Source: Trema orientale (Eukaryota > Streptophyta > Magnoliopsida > Rosales > Cannabaceae). From it: a stretch of 64,000 bases of DNA. The stretch is from the NCBI GenBank assembly GCA_002914845.1, contig JXTC01000381.1, positions 157,976-221,975 of the forward strand. The letters are read 5' to 3'. The notes beneath the pieces were generated by a model. It had not been told where the DNA came from, searched no databases, and was given only the letters and a program-made list of their open reading frames with translations. Shown one piece after another: positions 44,298 through 57,429 of this stretch (its first letter is position 1; each line of letters begins with the position of its first letter). The translations under genes and the position numbers were made by a program.

Positions 44298-45605
44298 GAC
44301 GAAAAGGTCCTGCATTTATTCATTATAAATGTATTCTCAAAAATGTTTTTGAAACCTTTATGTTCGAAACCTTCGTAAACTTTATATATTTTTAAGATAT
44401 TGTAATAATAAAAATATTTTCATTATTTAACCTTTTATATTTTATATATCTTTAATATTTTCTATTAATTATCTCAAATTTTAGATTATATTTTTAACAA
44501 AATATATTTTAGGGCCATGCGAAAGGGATAGGCCCTGCCCATAATTTCCACTCTAGCTGTCATTCAATCTGAAAAAAATAAATATTGTGCCGATTAACAA
44601 TTGATTAAAAAATGTAAAATGAAAACATACTAACTTAATTACATGAGCATCTTTTAAAATGTCTGACGATATTATCTCGTCTCTCGGTTTTTCTCTACGT
44701 TGAGACAACAACTTTGCTCATCCCTCATATAAAGGAAACTCCAAGAGAGGGTTCTCAACTAGAGCACGAGAGAAGATGAACTCCATAACGAGCTTAGGAA
44801 TTCGGTACAACATAAAAACCTATGAGATGTCATAATAAAAGTTAGTCAGAGCTTTAACTTGAAATTTAAATCTGTAACACATTCAAATAAGTAATCCAAA
44901 AGTGAACTTACCATTAGAACCATTGTATTTCCACACAGGATTATTTTATTTTCGCTTTACTTGGTTGTCCAAGCAAGCATGAAGATGTGCCAAAAAAGTA
45001 GCACTCTAGGCGTAGGTATCAACTTTATCTACATTTTCTAGCAATTGAAGATCAATAAGAGCAACCGATTTTCCAGAAGTATCTGAAAGAACTAAAGTAC
45101 CAGTTACGTATAAGAAAAAAACTCTAATATCATAAATGAAATTTTCTCTCAACCATTTAGGATTCTCAGGTTCAATACCTAAAAATTTTATCAAAAGTAC
45201 ATTCGAATCTAGATCAATTACTGTTACTGAATTACCATCGATTGATAATTCAATAATGTAAGTGACATCTTGGAATCTAAAGTGTAAAGACTTACGATTA
45301 TATTAAAATATTTTTTGTGCAAAACATAAGAATACAATAAATGTAAGTAACGGTTTATTTTTGTATCCTTTATCGTTTATTTTCGACCAAAAAGTCTCTC
45401 ACTTCTTCATTGTAAATATTTTCTCAAAAATGTTTTTAAAACTTTTATGTTTAAAACCTTTTCAGTAAACTTTAAATTCTTTCAAGACATTATAATAATA
45501 AAAATATTTTCATTCTTTAACCTTTTATATCTTTAATGTTTTCAATTAATTATCTCAAATTTTTAGAGTATATTTTTAACAAAATATAGTTTTGGGCCGG
45601 ACCAG
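44298..45605. mobile_element. Unit bounded by about 225 bp direct repeats, carrying a PMD relic
   Basis: The segments 44298-44525 and 45384-45605 are direct repeats sharing TATTCTCAAAAATGTTTTTG-type sequence, AATAATAAAAATATTTTCATT, TTAATTATCTCAAATTTT and TTTTTAACAAAATATA, ending in GGGCC. Between them lies the PMD pseudogene. The arrangement could be a short LTR element that carries a captured gene, or a local duplication around a gene fragment. No TG...CA limits, primer-binding site or target duplication are convincing. If it is an LTR element, it is an old and broken fossil. Confidence 0.4.
44946..45310 (-). pseudogene. Plant mobile domain (PMD, MAIN-like) gene fragment
   Basis: Minus-strand pieces read FRFQDVTYIIELSIDGNSVT, KWLRENF, FFLYVTGTLVLSDTSGKSVA, LIDLQLLENVDKVDTYA and SATFLAHLHACL. 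In the PMD family the order is TLQDVxxLxGLPIDGxxVTG, WLRENF, LYLLGxxLFPDKSGNxV, LxYLxLLEDLDxxxTYAWG, AxLAHLYRxL, so the match runs through the whole first half. PMD proteins are plant-specific, derived from or shared with transposons; MAIN-type members act in genome silencing and cell division. It is broken and lacks the C-terminal half. Confidence 0.75.
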
Positions 45606-46190
45606 CCCATTTGACCAGACCCATTTTCCCATCTCTAGTACATATATTTCATGGTATGTGGCTTTAGCTTTTTCAATATCACGATTAATATCCTGGCCAT
45701 GGTGCAAGTAAAGATGTGCCGTAAGCTTTCACAGTCATCATATTGTATACCCACAGAGACGTGCAATTAGAACCCCACCACCTACAGTTTCATGCAGTGG
45801 CCTTTTTCTTAACGTGTACATCTCATTAAAATTTACACCATATTATTTAAAAAGAAGGCAGTTTAATCTTTGGACATACAATATATGTATAATAATGGTT
45901 ATATATATATATATATGATCATTATATAACTCATATATAATTACAAGTTTATAAGCTAGAAATTTACAATAAATATGGTTAACCATCATCATCATCATCA
46001 TCTCTTCAAACAGAGATGCATGCGCTCCACAAATCTATATCATGTAAAGATAAAAATAAAACTAAGAGAAAAAAAAAAAAAAGAAAGTAAAAGAGAGGCA
46101 GACAATAAAGCAAGCCCATGATCACATATAGTAACAAAGAAAATTAAAGATAAAGTGAGGAATATTAATGGCGCCAAAGCTAATAACTAC
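45606..46190. other. intergenic, 3' side of the LBD gene
   Basis: Probably holds the LBD 3' UTR near 46190. An A-rich stretch lies at 46068-46082 and (ATC)n at 45986-46001. Nothing else recognised. Confidence 0.4.
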
Positions 46191-47188
46191 CTAGCATGAC
46201 CATAAAGACTCTCCCATGTTTGGCTGATGATGATGATCTACGACCATGTCCATGGTAAAAAAGGACTTGGTTTGAGAGCCGTTGATAGACATAATATGCT
46301 GCTTATTTTCGGTACTGTTAATAGTATTGGAGGCTGGATTGGATGTGGAAGGGAGTTGGACCATTCTCATGTGGACCACTTCGGCTTGTGCGAGAGCCAA
46401 TTGGGTTTGGAGGACATCGATTTGTTGTTGTAAGGATGATATGGCTCCAACACAGCCATACACTGGATCTCTAACTCTTGCATTTGCCTCATATACCATG
46501 GAGCTCACTGCATCACTTCGCTGGTCTTCCGGCAGTTCCTGCGTTTATTTAACGAGATCTAGAGTCTCAACAACATGTACAAACTATTAACTTATGAAAA
46601 GTACTTAATAATAATAATAATAATAATACACTTTATTGCCATTTAAAAGTTAAATGATTTTTAAACTGGTATCCTTGGATGCCGTTTATGAGACATTATT
46701 TATTGCAATTTGGATCAAATAAGTCTAATACTGTTACGTGATATTGTCACTATTATTGTCTATATATATTTATATAATGATGAGTGACACGGTATTTCAA
46801 TAACCTGCGTGAAAAGTATTAGTTTGATACTGCTTCTAGCATTCATCTATGTATATCAGTGAATTCCCTAAAAACAATATGTATATTAGTGAAGCTAATC
46901 CTCACTCTAATCATGGTGTGTGAGGAATAAATCGTACTTGGTCAAAAAAGTACTCTAAACACCGAAAATTTTTATGATCTATATTATGAAAAGGATAAGG
47001 TTTGAAAAAGAAAATAAAAGGAATCTACTACAGACTAATTACTAGTTTGGCGTGCATATGCATATGTTGGGATGTGATGACAATAAAAGAAAGGGTAGCT
47101 ACAAATTTAAATATTGATTAAAAATCATTCATCAATAAAATCGTCATGCGTATTGCATGATTAATTGATAAGGTCATCCTCTGTTCAG

Positions 47189-47223
<35 letters not shown>

Positions 47224-50020
47224 TCATAAGGTGCATGTATTTATAAGCTAATTTGCCGTGGATTCACATGCTGAATGAAAGTGACAACAATAGTACGCAC
47301 TCAACATACAGCTTATATTTCACGTATTGCCAAATTCAAATTAAGCTTAGCCAATAGAAATTAGTAGTAGTAGCTTATTATAATATATATATATATATAT
47401 ATATATTTTTTATCTATATATATAGGTATTATTTTGACCAATTAAAATTTATCATGTATATTTTTTATAGTAAAAAATAAAAGAAAAAAATAGCATTAAT
47501 AATTTACGTCTTTTCATATACATCATTATAGTTATTGGATTATCGTCAAATATATATACATAGGTAAAAAAAATAGGTTAAACAAAAATATGAATTGACA
47601 ACTTATATATATATATATACTATCTTAATTATTAAGCGCCAAATTATATATGTTTGCAATCATCATGACGTCATGATTGCATAAATTATTGAATAGTTAC
47701 TCAACTAAAATTAAAAGACATAATTATCAATTAATTAAAATTTCAAGAAACTTTATTACTTTCTTACTCGTATCAACCTCTTTTTTGGACCTACTTGCCA
47801 TCATGCACTAGTCATTTTCAATGTAACCCACGATCTTAAAGCAAAAAGGAAAAGATTATGAGAATTTTCTAATTTTTCTTAGCATGACTGGAAGATATAA
47901 AAAATATAAGCTTAACTTAAAACAAGAATTAAAAAAAAAAATAGAAAAAGCAAAAAAGCTACTTAATGTAGTGGTCATAAAGCAAGCATCAGACATTAGA
48001 AATGTTGTAATCAAAAGTCTTTGGAAACCACTACCCTTTATTTTATTCTCTCCACAAATTTTCTGAAGCTTCATGGAGTAAAAAGCTAATTTATGATAAT
48101 TATCCTTTAATAATTTATAATCTGGTCCATACGCAAGAAGGAATCTTCTGGTAAAACAGTAGTACCTGATCTTTTCTGAAAAAGAAGAGAGAATTATTAT
48201 CACTTTGTGGCGGTCTTCAACGGTAATCAACCACTATAACCGAAGTAAAGGTGGGGAGAAACCAACTAACTATGAACATACATACTTTTACCTTTTTCTT
48301 GATCAATAGTTACCAAAAACAGTAAGCTATCAGTATGCCTAAAATGGTTAAAAATGTGAATTCCATATATATTTTTAGATGTATGTATTTGAATGAAAAT
48401 AATAAGTGCATCTCGAGAGGATTTTATTTGTAAAAATTTTTTCGATAGTTTAAATGACATTAAACAAAAGTCAATAAAAAATATTTTAAGAAATCGAAAA
48501 AGAAAATTCCAAAACCACCTAAGTTTAAATATATAGGAAAGGACATTTGCCCCACCTGCAAATAAAGAAACAAAGCAAAAGCCAACTGAAGTTAGCTCAG
48601 TTAGTCAAGAATTTAAAGAATGTATGTATAAATTTGGGAGATCTGCAAGGATTCAAACTTTAGTAGTGAAGAATGTATGCGTTATTTTTCTTTACCTTTA
48701 TATTAAGTAGTGGTCATTACTTACATCTTTTTTTTTTTTTTTTGAAAAAAAGAAAGAAGTAAAGCAAAATGAGACTAGCTAGGATTGATCTATCAAGAAG
48801 TACTAGAACTTGTTATTAGATGACCTATGGACTGTGGACGCCATAGTAAAAAATGGGAGTCAAAAGGCTGGAAAACTGTTTGTATGATCATATATAAATG
48901 AGTCATTTCTATGATTTGCATATTCTTTTCTCTTTTCCTTTCTTCAAGAAAGAAACGAAATATATAAAAGAATATGAGAAGGGAGAGAGAGAATCAAAAT
49001 TTAATTTAATTTCTCTTAAGAAAAAAAAGAAAGAAATGAATGAGTGTAAGAATGTTATTAACAGGCTTGCTCTTTTGTTAGTATTATATATATTTATCTT
49101 CCTATATAGATGTGTGTATATATATTGGTATTATAATTTAATTAGATCATATATAGTTATCCTTGATGAATATTTTTTCCACTTCCTTTTTTTTTTTTTT
49201 TTGAAGGACCACTTCTTTAATTTTACTGGATTATTAAAGAAGAAAATTAAAGTTGAATGCATGACAAATGAAATGAGTAATTCATGATGCAAAAGGGAAA
49301 AATTAATTAAAATGATAAAGAAAGGTTAAAAAGATGGATATATATCTTCTCAGCCTTTGGGAGAATATTATCGTAACTCGTAAGTATAGGAGTATATATG
49401 CAATAAAATAATCTTTCTTTTTTGTTCTTTTTAGGGATCCGTTAATTGAATTTGAGTGGCGCCGCACTAAATATCTAGCAATGTAAAATAACTAGACAAA
49501 TTATAGCACGAGATTAAGATAGATCATTATTATCATGACTTTTTGGACTAGTAGTATCCTTCCGACAAATCTCCTGACATCTCAGATAATGAGCAACCAT
49601 TCTAGACGTTTGAGAAATTAGAGTTTCTCTATACGTCTCTTTGGATTGAAGACATTAATAAATACAAACATTTTCTAAAATATGAAAATTTAGATGTACT
49701 TGCCAAAGTTCCAACCTATTCACCTCTTAATTAAGTTACCCCTACTACTACCCACCTGGTAAGTGACTCGCTAGCAATTAATTCAATTTTCAGAAAAAGG
49801 TCTAGATAAATCAATCCTTACCTTAGAGGAAAAAAATAATCTCTCCTCAATATTTTCTTTCATTTTTATTTTTTTAATAAGAAGCATATTAATTGCATTA
49901 TAATTGGAGCAAACCGAAAACTACAATTTAGGGCATTGTATATATATATAATAAGGTATGTATGTTTATTTAGTAACATGTAAAACTGATTTGCATACTT
50001 TAAAGATTCTGAGAGAAGTT

Positions 50021-50071
<51 letters not shown>

Positions 50072-50451
50072 CTGCTGTAAAATGACATAACTAGTATAAA
50101 TAATTAGATGGTAGCTACCTGTAAAGGATGAATATTCACGATATATATTAATTTATATTTTTATATCATATAAACATATCGCGTATTTACATATGATCCT
50201 AATCATGTATATATATATATATATATATGAAGATTGATAGTGGGAATATATAATTGATTAAATATTTCATGAACCTGTAACATTTTGTTGACATTGCTAG
50301 CTCCAAAGACCTTATGGACACTGGCGAACTTCTGGGGTTCGTCTGCCGGGAAGTATGGAGCAAACACGCAATCCTGCGCACACCGCCGCCGCAGAAGTTT
50401 GCACGCCGCGCATGGTGACATGGCGCCTTGTTTTCTACCACTCTCCTTCAT
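46191..50451 (-). CDS. LBD4: LOB-domain transcription factor, LBD4-like, 2 exons
   Basis: Plant-specific DNA-binding protein of class I LBD. Exon 1 is 50275-50451 and exon 2 is 46191-46538, giving 174 residues with the intron in phase 0 after NVNKMLQ. The start is MKESGRKQGAMSPCAACKLL, as in Arabidopsis LBD4. Zinc-finger-like block C-x2-C-x6-C-x3-C at C14, C17, C24 and C28; the GAS block (FAPYFPADEPQKFASVHKVF, then GASNVNK) is at about 30-56. The VYEANARVRDPVYGCVGAIS segment is followed by a leucine-zipper-like L95-x6-L102-x3-L106-x6-V113. The variable tail ends MGESLWSC. LBD4 of Arabidopsis acts at the phloem-procambium boundary of vascular tissue; the same role here is inference. The 3736 bp intron is unusually long and holds a MITE and a SINE candidate. 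Confidence 0.93.
46603..46628. repeat. (AAT)n microsatellite in LBD intron
   Basis: About eight AAT units just inside the intron, 65 bases from the 3' splice site on the minus strand. Confidence 0.85.
47405..47602. mobile_element. TAGGTA-family MITE, copy 5, in the LBD intron
   Basis: TATAGGTATTATTTTGACCAATTAAAATTTATCATG at the left matches the 19409 copy core; CATAGGTAAAAAAAATAGGTTAAAC and ATTGACAAC at the right match the family end. A (TA)n tract precedes it. Confidence 0.55.
48585..48735 (+). mobile_element. tRNA-derived SINE (candidate) in the LBD intron
   Basis: GTTAGCTCAGTTAGTCAAGA (48591-48610) fits a pol III A box, and GGATTCAAACTTT (48649-48661) fits a B box at a spacing of about 45 bases, as in plant SINE heads. 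A T-rich tract at 48727-48743 could mark its 3' end. No target duplication was identified. Confidence 0.4.
50027..50069. repeat. (TA)n microsatellite in the LBD intron
   Basis: About 21 TA units; another lies at 50209-50227 near the 5' splice site. Confidence 0.9.
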
Positions 50452-50879
50452 TATGTATAATTGTATTCTCCTATATATCAAAACAGTATAAGGTACTACT
50501 TTTTTAATAACTAATTACGTTACATCATTTAGCTATATATCGTTTTAATACAACAAGAAATGCATTAGTACTAAAAAAAATAAATAGAAGATCATAATTA
50601 TAAGGTATGGTATATACTTATAAGAGAAGAATATGTTGTACATACTTAAGTTTTTAGGCTTAATTACAATATTATAATTAAGCTGCGCAGACCAAATAGG
50701 GTAGAGGTGGTAATAATTAATTAAGATGATAATAATGGAGGATGGATGGAAATTAATTGGACAAAAATGGAAAAAAACAAAGAGAGAGCTAGAAGATGAG
50801 AAATCGGAAAAGAAGTAGGAAAAGAAAGCAAAGTTGAAAAAGGGTGAGGAAGGGGGGGCTTAAGAGGAAGGGTGGTGGA

Positions 50880-50895
50880 AGATTATATAGACAAG
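50880..50895 (-). promoter_or_regulatory. TATA-box candidate of the LBD gene
   Basis: The minus strand reads CTTGTCTATATAATCTTCC, a good plant TATA context, about 430 bases upstream of the LBD start codon, followed by C/T-rich DNA (50826-50880) that would be the start of a long leader. Confidence 0.4.
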
Positions 50896-50899
50896 CAAG

Positions 50900-53800
50900 T
50901 GGGAGCAAATCTTAGCAAGGGTCCCACCAAAGAAGAGCCCCTAGATTTTGCTGGACAAATGAGTCGTTTTTGATAAGATCCGTTTGCCCCACTTCCATAT
51001 TTTACTTTTGTTCAGTAATTTACCTCTGATAATTAAATTCAACAATATTTGATAAGGAGCACACCAATACTTTGTAATATATAGGGTAATTTCTTAACTA
51101 AATTCATACTTGGGTCTCATATTTTTATTATTAATGTGGGATGTTAAGCAACTATCATGCTCTTAGTATTTTTCAATTTGATTGGGTCACCAAATTATTT
51201 TGAGATTTACAGTGGAAAGTTTTTTCTAAGTGCTTTTTGTTCTCCCTTTGCCTCAAATTCAAACACTAGAACATGCCGTATCATAAGTATTATGTTGGGA
51301 TTGCTTCAAAAGGTACTACTTATCATAATTAGTAAATTAATTTTAATTATTAAGAAAAAAAATTAAGTGTTGACTAAGTGTCTACTGGGCCAGGTTCATT
51401 GATCAAGGTGGGTCGACTGGTAAATATATCAGGGGATGAAATAATAAAGTATTCTTCTGTGTTTACGCATCCTTTGATCAGTTTATATATTATGTACCAG
51501 TACTGTATATACATGTATATGTGGACCATACCCTTCGGTAATGAATATGCACTTTTTTTTTCAAAAGGAAAAAAAAAAAAAAAAAAACCTATACGTAGTG
51601 ATCATAGTGAAAAGACTAAGGAAAGACGGAGATAGCTACCTACCTAGCTATTTCTCTTGAGAAGGAGCCTGCTTCCTACCCTTCATTTTCCTAGCTAATT
51701 CATTGATCTTCCGTAATTAATTTTCTAAGTTAATTTGCTGCATTTGCAATATTCTTGTCATTCCCATGGCATGATGTTAACCTTTCTTGTCCCATGTGTT
51801 TGGAATTATTTCAGGACTTGTAGTATAAAATACAATTAGCATTGTATTGTACGTGTTACATTGAGGCATGCATAACAAGATGGAGATTGAGCAATGCCAC
51901 AAAAATATCGGTTATTATACTTGGTATATCAACTGATACACTAAATTTAATTGATATTATGCCTATAAATTTTAAAACTTAGTGACTTAGTTTATACATT
52001 GGAAATCCTAACTGATATACAATATTCAATTAATAAACTAAATTTTTTAATTTTTGTATCAAGTAAATCAGTTTGTATATTGATAAATCAACTAATATAT
52101 TCAGTTAATTTTTTAACTAGAGTGTTCAAAAAAATAGACTTTTTATTTAAGAAGGCACAAAAGCTAAATTGGTTTATGGCATGCACAATAAGTTAAAGCG
52201 GATTATATTGCATAATATGACAATAGTCATTCAAGTGTATGTTCATATATATGTTCAAGACTAGTCAGAGAATTAGGAAATTTTTTTATTAATCTCTTGC
52301 AATATTCCAGGAATTATTATAAATTGAATATTTCTTTGCAACATAAGACAATGTTTGAATAAGAGCAACATTATAAGTTTACTTTTCATTTTCTTTTCTT
52401 TTTTTGAAAAAAAAAAAAAAGACTTTGTACCACATATAGTTATAAGCTGGAAATTTTGTTATATACATATGCTCATATTAAATTATTTAGATGATAATTA
52501 TGGATTTATTTTAAGTTATTGCTTTAAGAATTTTCACTAATATTGTGTCCATTTGTTTTTTGTTTTCTTTTTATTGGCGCTAAGAAAAGATCTAGGTGCA
52601 ATAAAATCAGTTTGATTCTCTCCGTTGTCTTTTAGTCTTTTATACACTCAAGTAAGAGTCAGGGCCCCTTTTGGAGTTTGGAGTTTGGAGCTTGTAGGTA
52701 TGGAGAAGCTATGAAACTTAATAGCTAGACATATAATAACAGAGATATTACATGTCTATCTATATATATATATATATATAATTCCATTCTATGACGAGGA
52801 CAAAGAAAGAGCGGTGCGTCGTTGCATGCATGAGCCATCATCATCAGACTATTCAATATTTGATCATTTGTACGTTAACATATTCAAAAAAATAATATTG
52901 GACAAAGGATGGCTAGGAAAGTTATTAACGTACGGCGCAGCACTATATGTACACCTAAATTTGTATACATGTAAATACGTACGCTAGAAGGAGATGGATA
53001 GATTAGATAAAGAGATAAGAAAATTATAAGAGTCATAAATTAAACAAGATTTCTTGTTGGAAACAATGGAAGGTAGCTAGCCGTAAATGCGTCCGCATAG
53101 TACACGAAGAAAATGATATGTATACAACAATTTGATAGGGTATGTGTATACATATATATATTTTACAAGTTATCTGTCACTCTTACTAGTTTTTTTATAT
53201 TACAATGTTATATCTTTTTTCCTTTCCAACAAGCGACTACTTTAATAGATACGGAAGATGCATGCGTATATTAATGGTGATAATTATTTATTTATTAAAT
53301 TTTCTGCTTTAACTTGATTCTTAAGCTATATGTCACTACGTTCTATTGATTTTCCACCATTATTTTATGTGCTTCATATTTCATAGTGACCCAATAATGT
53401 AAGATCTTGCCAGGAGCTTTACATACACATAGAGATTTTATATGGTGAAATATAAAGCCTTTAAAAACTATATACTAAATTCCAAGCGATAAGATATGCA
53501 TGACAAGATGGGAATCAAACTTACTAATGCAAACACACGAACTAACACTTTGATTAGAGAAAATTTTTTAGCCAAAGATTTTTTTAATTTGTATACATGC
53601 TTAGTGATCTCATCAATATTTATATGTGATTATATATATGTCTTTTGGAGCTGGCAAGTAACATCACTGAGAGCGAGTGCTTTGACATCAAAGGCTATTT
53701 AGCTTGTTCTTCCACCACCGTGTGCTACTAATTATTAATTAAAAGCCTTTAACGCGACTAATTTTATTTGTCAAACATGTTTTAATAGTTTTAATAATTT

Positions 53801-56040
53801 TAAACTAATAAGATTCTCCCAATAAATGGATTAGACCTTTATTTTTAAAAAAAATTAGACATAATCATGCTATGACATATAAAAAAATTTGGAAAAAGTG
53901 GCTAAAAATTATATGCATATCTAAGAACGAGCCCACCATGGATAAGCTTGTTTATTGTTTTACATTCGCCTAAGATTAGAGGCAATAATTTTCCTAGCTA
54001 CTTATAATTAAGAACTTGTGGTTTCGAATTTTGTTTTGCCAACTTGCACGTGTAGATGGGGATATATATTTGGAAGATGTACATGCATCCATGTTAATGA
54101 CAATTAGCATGACAACATAATATCAATTGTGGGATTTGAGAAGTGAAACTGACATGTGGAGAACTCTCATTGGGCTTAACAATTGGATTCCTTCACTTTG
54201 GTAAATAAAAACAAATCATCACATTGTCGTAGTGATCAATGTACATATACATTATGGAATCTGTCACTTTTTCTTTGTTTTTTTCTTTTCCCGGGTTCTT
54301 GCCAGAAAACATTACGTTATTTTTAAGGGAAAACATTACATTATTGATTATCCTATTTCATAAAGTTTTGAATCTTAATACTGTAATCATATTTAATTAC
54401 ACTAATGAAGTCTTTGGCCTTTAATAATGTATATCCGTACGTCCTCAATGGTCGTATTATGGGCATTACTTAAATCATAAACATATACGTACAAGCCATA
54501 CAAATGAAGTACAAAAAGAGCTCAGTTTAGCAGCTTGACCAATATTAGAATTTCGAAATATATATATATATATATGTACATGTATATTGCAGTTGTTCTA
54601 GTTTTCTTTTTCGTTTTTCTAAGGTTTAATAATTCCATTCCAATAATTCAAATAAGGGTTATGACCTATTTTTATTTCTATCGTGAGAATCGTTTTTATT
54701 TTCTTCAATCCTAATCACTTCTAAGTATATTCCCTGGTATATACTTGCGTCGACGTACGTAATGGTTTTGACTATATAAATAGAATTGACTTTGGCCAAG
54801 TTCCATTTTGTCGGTGGGTTTTCTATCTCAAGGGAAATCATATATTAATCACAAGGTCATGAAGTGATTTCTTAAGTAGTAGGAAGTTGCAAGTTGTGTG
54901 TTTTAGACCATTATTATTTGGTTACTTAGACGGTTGGAAGCATATTTTATTTTGTAATAAATATTTTCTGGAATTAATAAAATTTGTGAGATAGTTTATT
55001 ATATTTTTGTATAAGTGTGATTGAAAAAAAAAAAAGGTGTATTTAATTAGATAATAGGTATCCATGAAATGGATTCACTACAAGATATATAGATATACAA
55101 CTTATTTTATGATTAAATAAATTGTTTGCAGTTCATAAATAAAGTTACTCTATAATATTTTTTACTTGATCGATGTATATTTAGTGAGCAATTTTGTTTT
55201 TAATTACATACAAACTTACTTAATGTATGTAGTTAGACTGCATTGAACTAGATCACTATATGATATTTAATTAATAGATCACTTTTTAAAACTGTTGGAC
55301 TTACTAAATTTCATTAGGTATTGATCTATTTTTAATCATGGTCAGTTATAAGTTCATATTTATCTATACTATATTATTTGAGTTATTAATAGTGCAACTC
55401 TAATTGAAGGATTAATATTTCAGTAATTTGGTGAAAAGTGTTTATAAATAGTGATGCATATAGTTCGACAATATGGAATTGTTCATACATATCCATTTCT
55501 TACTTGTTTTAATGTCATTCTTGGTGGCTTTTCGCTTCGACCCCTCGTATTTAATTAATTAATGGGTTTTCAGTAAATGATGCATGTAATAAGGTGGGAT
55601 ATTGCTTGGAACAATGAACCTATACATCTAGGTTTTAATTTTATAGAAGTATAACATTAAAAAATGTTCGGAGATTTTATGAACTTAATACAATTACAAA
55701 GAGGAAAAATGCGCGTACAATTTTCTTGAAAGTCTTGAGTAATCAAAATACTATTAGGAAAAGAAACATATCAATCATTCAAAAGATGTGTGGCAAGAAT
55801 TTTTCTTGTATATCTCTTTTTTTTTTTTTTTAATTTACGGTTTTTCAGCCGGTTTTCACCTTTGTTTCCTTGTTGTGTACAAAGTATAGACCCACCAAGT
55901 ACCCAAAAAAAAAAAGGTCCTAACGTGAAAGAGTTTGGAGGGGGATTTCTCATCACCTTGTTCTTCCTCCAACGTCGAGATCGCCATCAAGAGATAATCA
56001 TCTTTTCCTTCTTTTTTACGAGTACAATTCATATATGCTT
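50900..56040. other. intergenic, 5' side of the LBD gene
   Basis: About 5 kb without a recognisable gene. Short open frames are AT-driven. Repeated CAACTGATACAC/CTAACTGATATAC/CAACTAATATAT words at 51930-52110 may be a small worn repeat. A C/T-rich track with A-runs lies near 51548-51587. The 43-base segment 53653-53695 recurs, diverged, at 59010-59061. Confidence 0.5.
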
Positions 56041-56048
56041 CCGCTGGT

Positions 56049-56207
56049 ATATGCATGTGTCTTGACAGGTTTCTCTAGAAATTTTTTAATATCTAAGACC
56101 ATTCACCTCACATGATCAATACTACTTGTTGGTTTTTATATGATCATGAATGGTGAATAATCTAGATATTAAAAATTTCTACAGAAACTTATCAACACAC
56201 ATACATA
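56049..56207. ncRNA. Long single hairpin, miRNA-precursor-like
   Basis: Arm 56049-56118 (TTGACAGGTTTCTCTAGAAA, then TTTTTTAATATCTAAGACC and ATTCACC) pairs with arm 56141-56207 (read back: TTGATAAGTTTCTGTAGAAA, TTTTTAATATCTAGATT, ATTCACC) over about 67 bp with scattered mismatches and a 22-base loop. This size and shape suit either a young plant MIRNA locus or a small MITE. I recognise no known miRNA in either arm. Confidence 0.35.
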
Positions 56208-56209
56208 CA

Positions 56210-57235
56210 CCAGCGATGATATTACCTCTTGATGACTGATTTCAACACCAAGGAAAGAATAAAGCGAGAAATCGTACTCCAAATCTTCTAAACTAGGACG
56301 CTTTCTTTGCTGTATTCGGTGGTTGGACATCTTGTACATTATAGAAAAATAAAAATGAGAACCGGAAAAATATTAAATAAAAAACAAAGATGAGCACAAG
56401 AAATAATTCGCCACAATTAGCTTTTGATTTAACCGACATGAAATGTTTCTTCCAAGGACCAAAGAAAATCAATTAAGCTCAAATCAAAGCCAATTAGAGA
56501 TGGAAATGCATGGATTTATATCTATGAATCATGACATTTTGGAAGTATTTTACTAGGTCTTTTCGATCCCTTAGAAACGTTTTTGATCCGTCTGATGAGC
56601 ATCTTCTAATTAATTAGATATGGCTTGTCATGGTTTGGTTGTTTTTTTGTGCTATATTATTGCATCTGTTCAAGTATCTTTAATATTCGAAAAACATGTT
56701 TCACATATCAATACATGACTATATATTGGACAGTGTTGGGATACAGCAATCTGACATAAATTGTAACTAGCTACTTGAATGCTTAATTAGCTTGGCTTCA
56801 ATTGTACTTAACAGGTATCTTCACTTAAACTAATGAATACTCTTTGGGGTTTGAGTTAGAGATCATAGCTCTGATTCTCATGTACTGACCCGATTATAAA
56901 TCAGGGACAAGCTTAATTTGTCGATTTGAAGCATTATTTATATTGCAAACTCATTAAGACAAGTAATTAAGTACATTGAATTTGACGTTTACTGAATTGG
57001 ACTATGAATTTTCACAACTAAATCAAGCGGATTAATTATAAGTGCTATCTGAAGAGTGAACATGACTTTTTCTTGTGGTCACTTACAATAATTATGTTGC
57101 ACATCAAATTGAAGTGTCATGACAAGACTAATCTGATATCTGCTTTTATATGTTACTTCCAGCAGAGCTACCACTAATCTCATTTCTTTTTCTTTTTTCC
57201 TTCTTTTAGCTAAAAGATTAACGGGTTATAACACA
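56210..57235. other. intergenic
   Basis: No gene or clear repeat seen. Confidence 0.5.
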
Positions 57236-57239
57236 TAGA

Positions 57240-57425
57240 CAAAGAGGGTGAGAGCTTATTTCGGGTGATATTTTGTATTCAACCTGTTAAAAGAATATAT
57301 AACATATTCACCGTAGTATATAGGACAACTCGAACTTAAGACCTTTTGACAAAGAATCCGAAAGTCTATAGTCCAACTAGCTTGCTTATCGGTTGCGATG
57401 TCTTCCGAAAGGGCGTGGCTATCTT
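57240..57425 (-). mobile_element. tRNA-derived SINE (candidate)
   Basis: On the minus strand, GATAAGCAAGCTAGTTGGAC fits an A box and GGTCTTAAGTTCGAGTTGTCC contains a B box (GTTCGAGTT), about 40 bases apart, followed by ATACTACGGTGAATATGTTATA, a pattern seen after the tRNA head of plant SINEs. No tail or target duplication was fixed. Confidence 0.45.
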
Positions 57426-57429
57426 TCGC

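Noticed and set aside
46227-46590. Plus-strand frames over LBD exon 2
   Set aside because: Antisense shadows of the real minus-strand exon.
48898-49287. A 129-codon plus-strand frame in the LBD intron
   Set aside because: Runs of Lys and Phe from A- and T-rich DNA; no domain.
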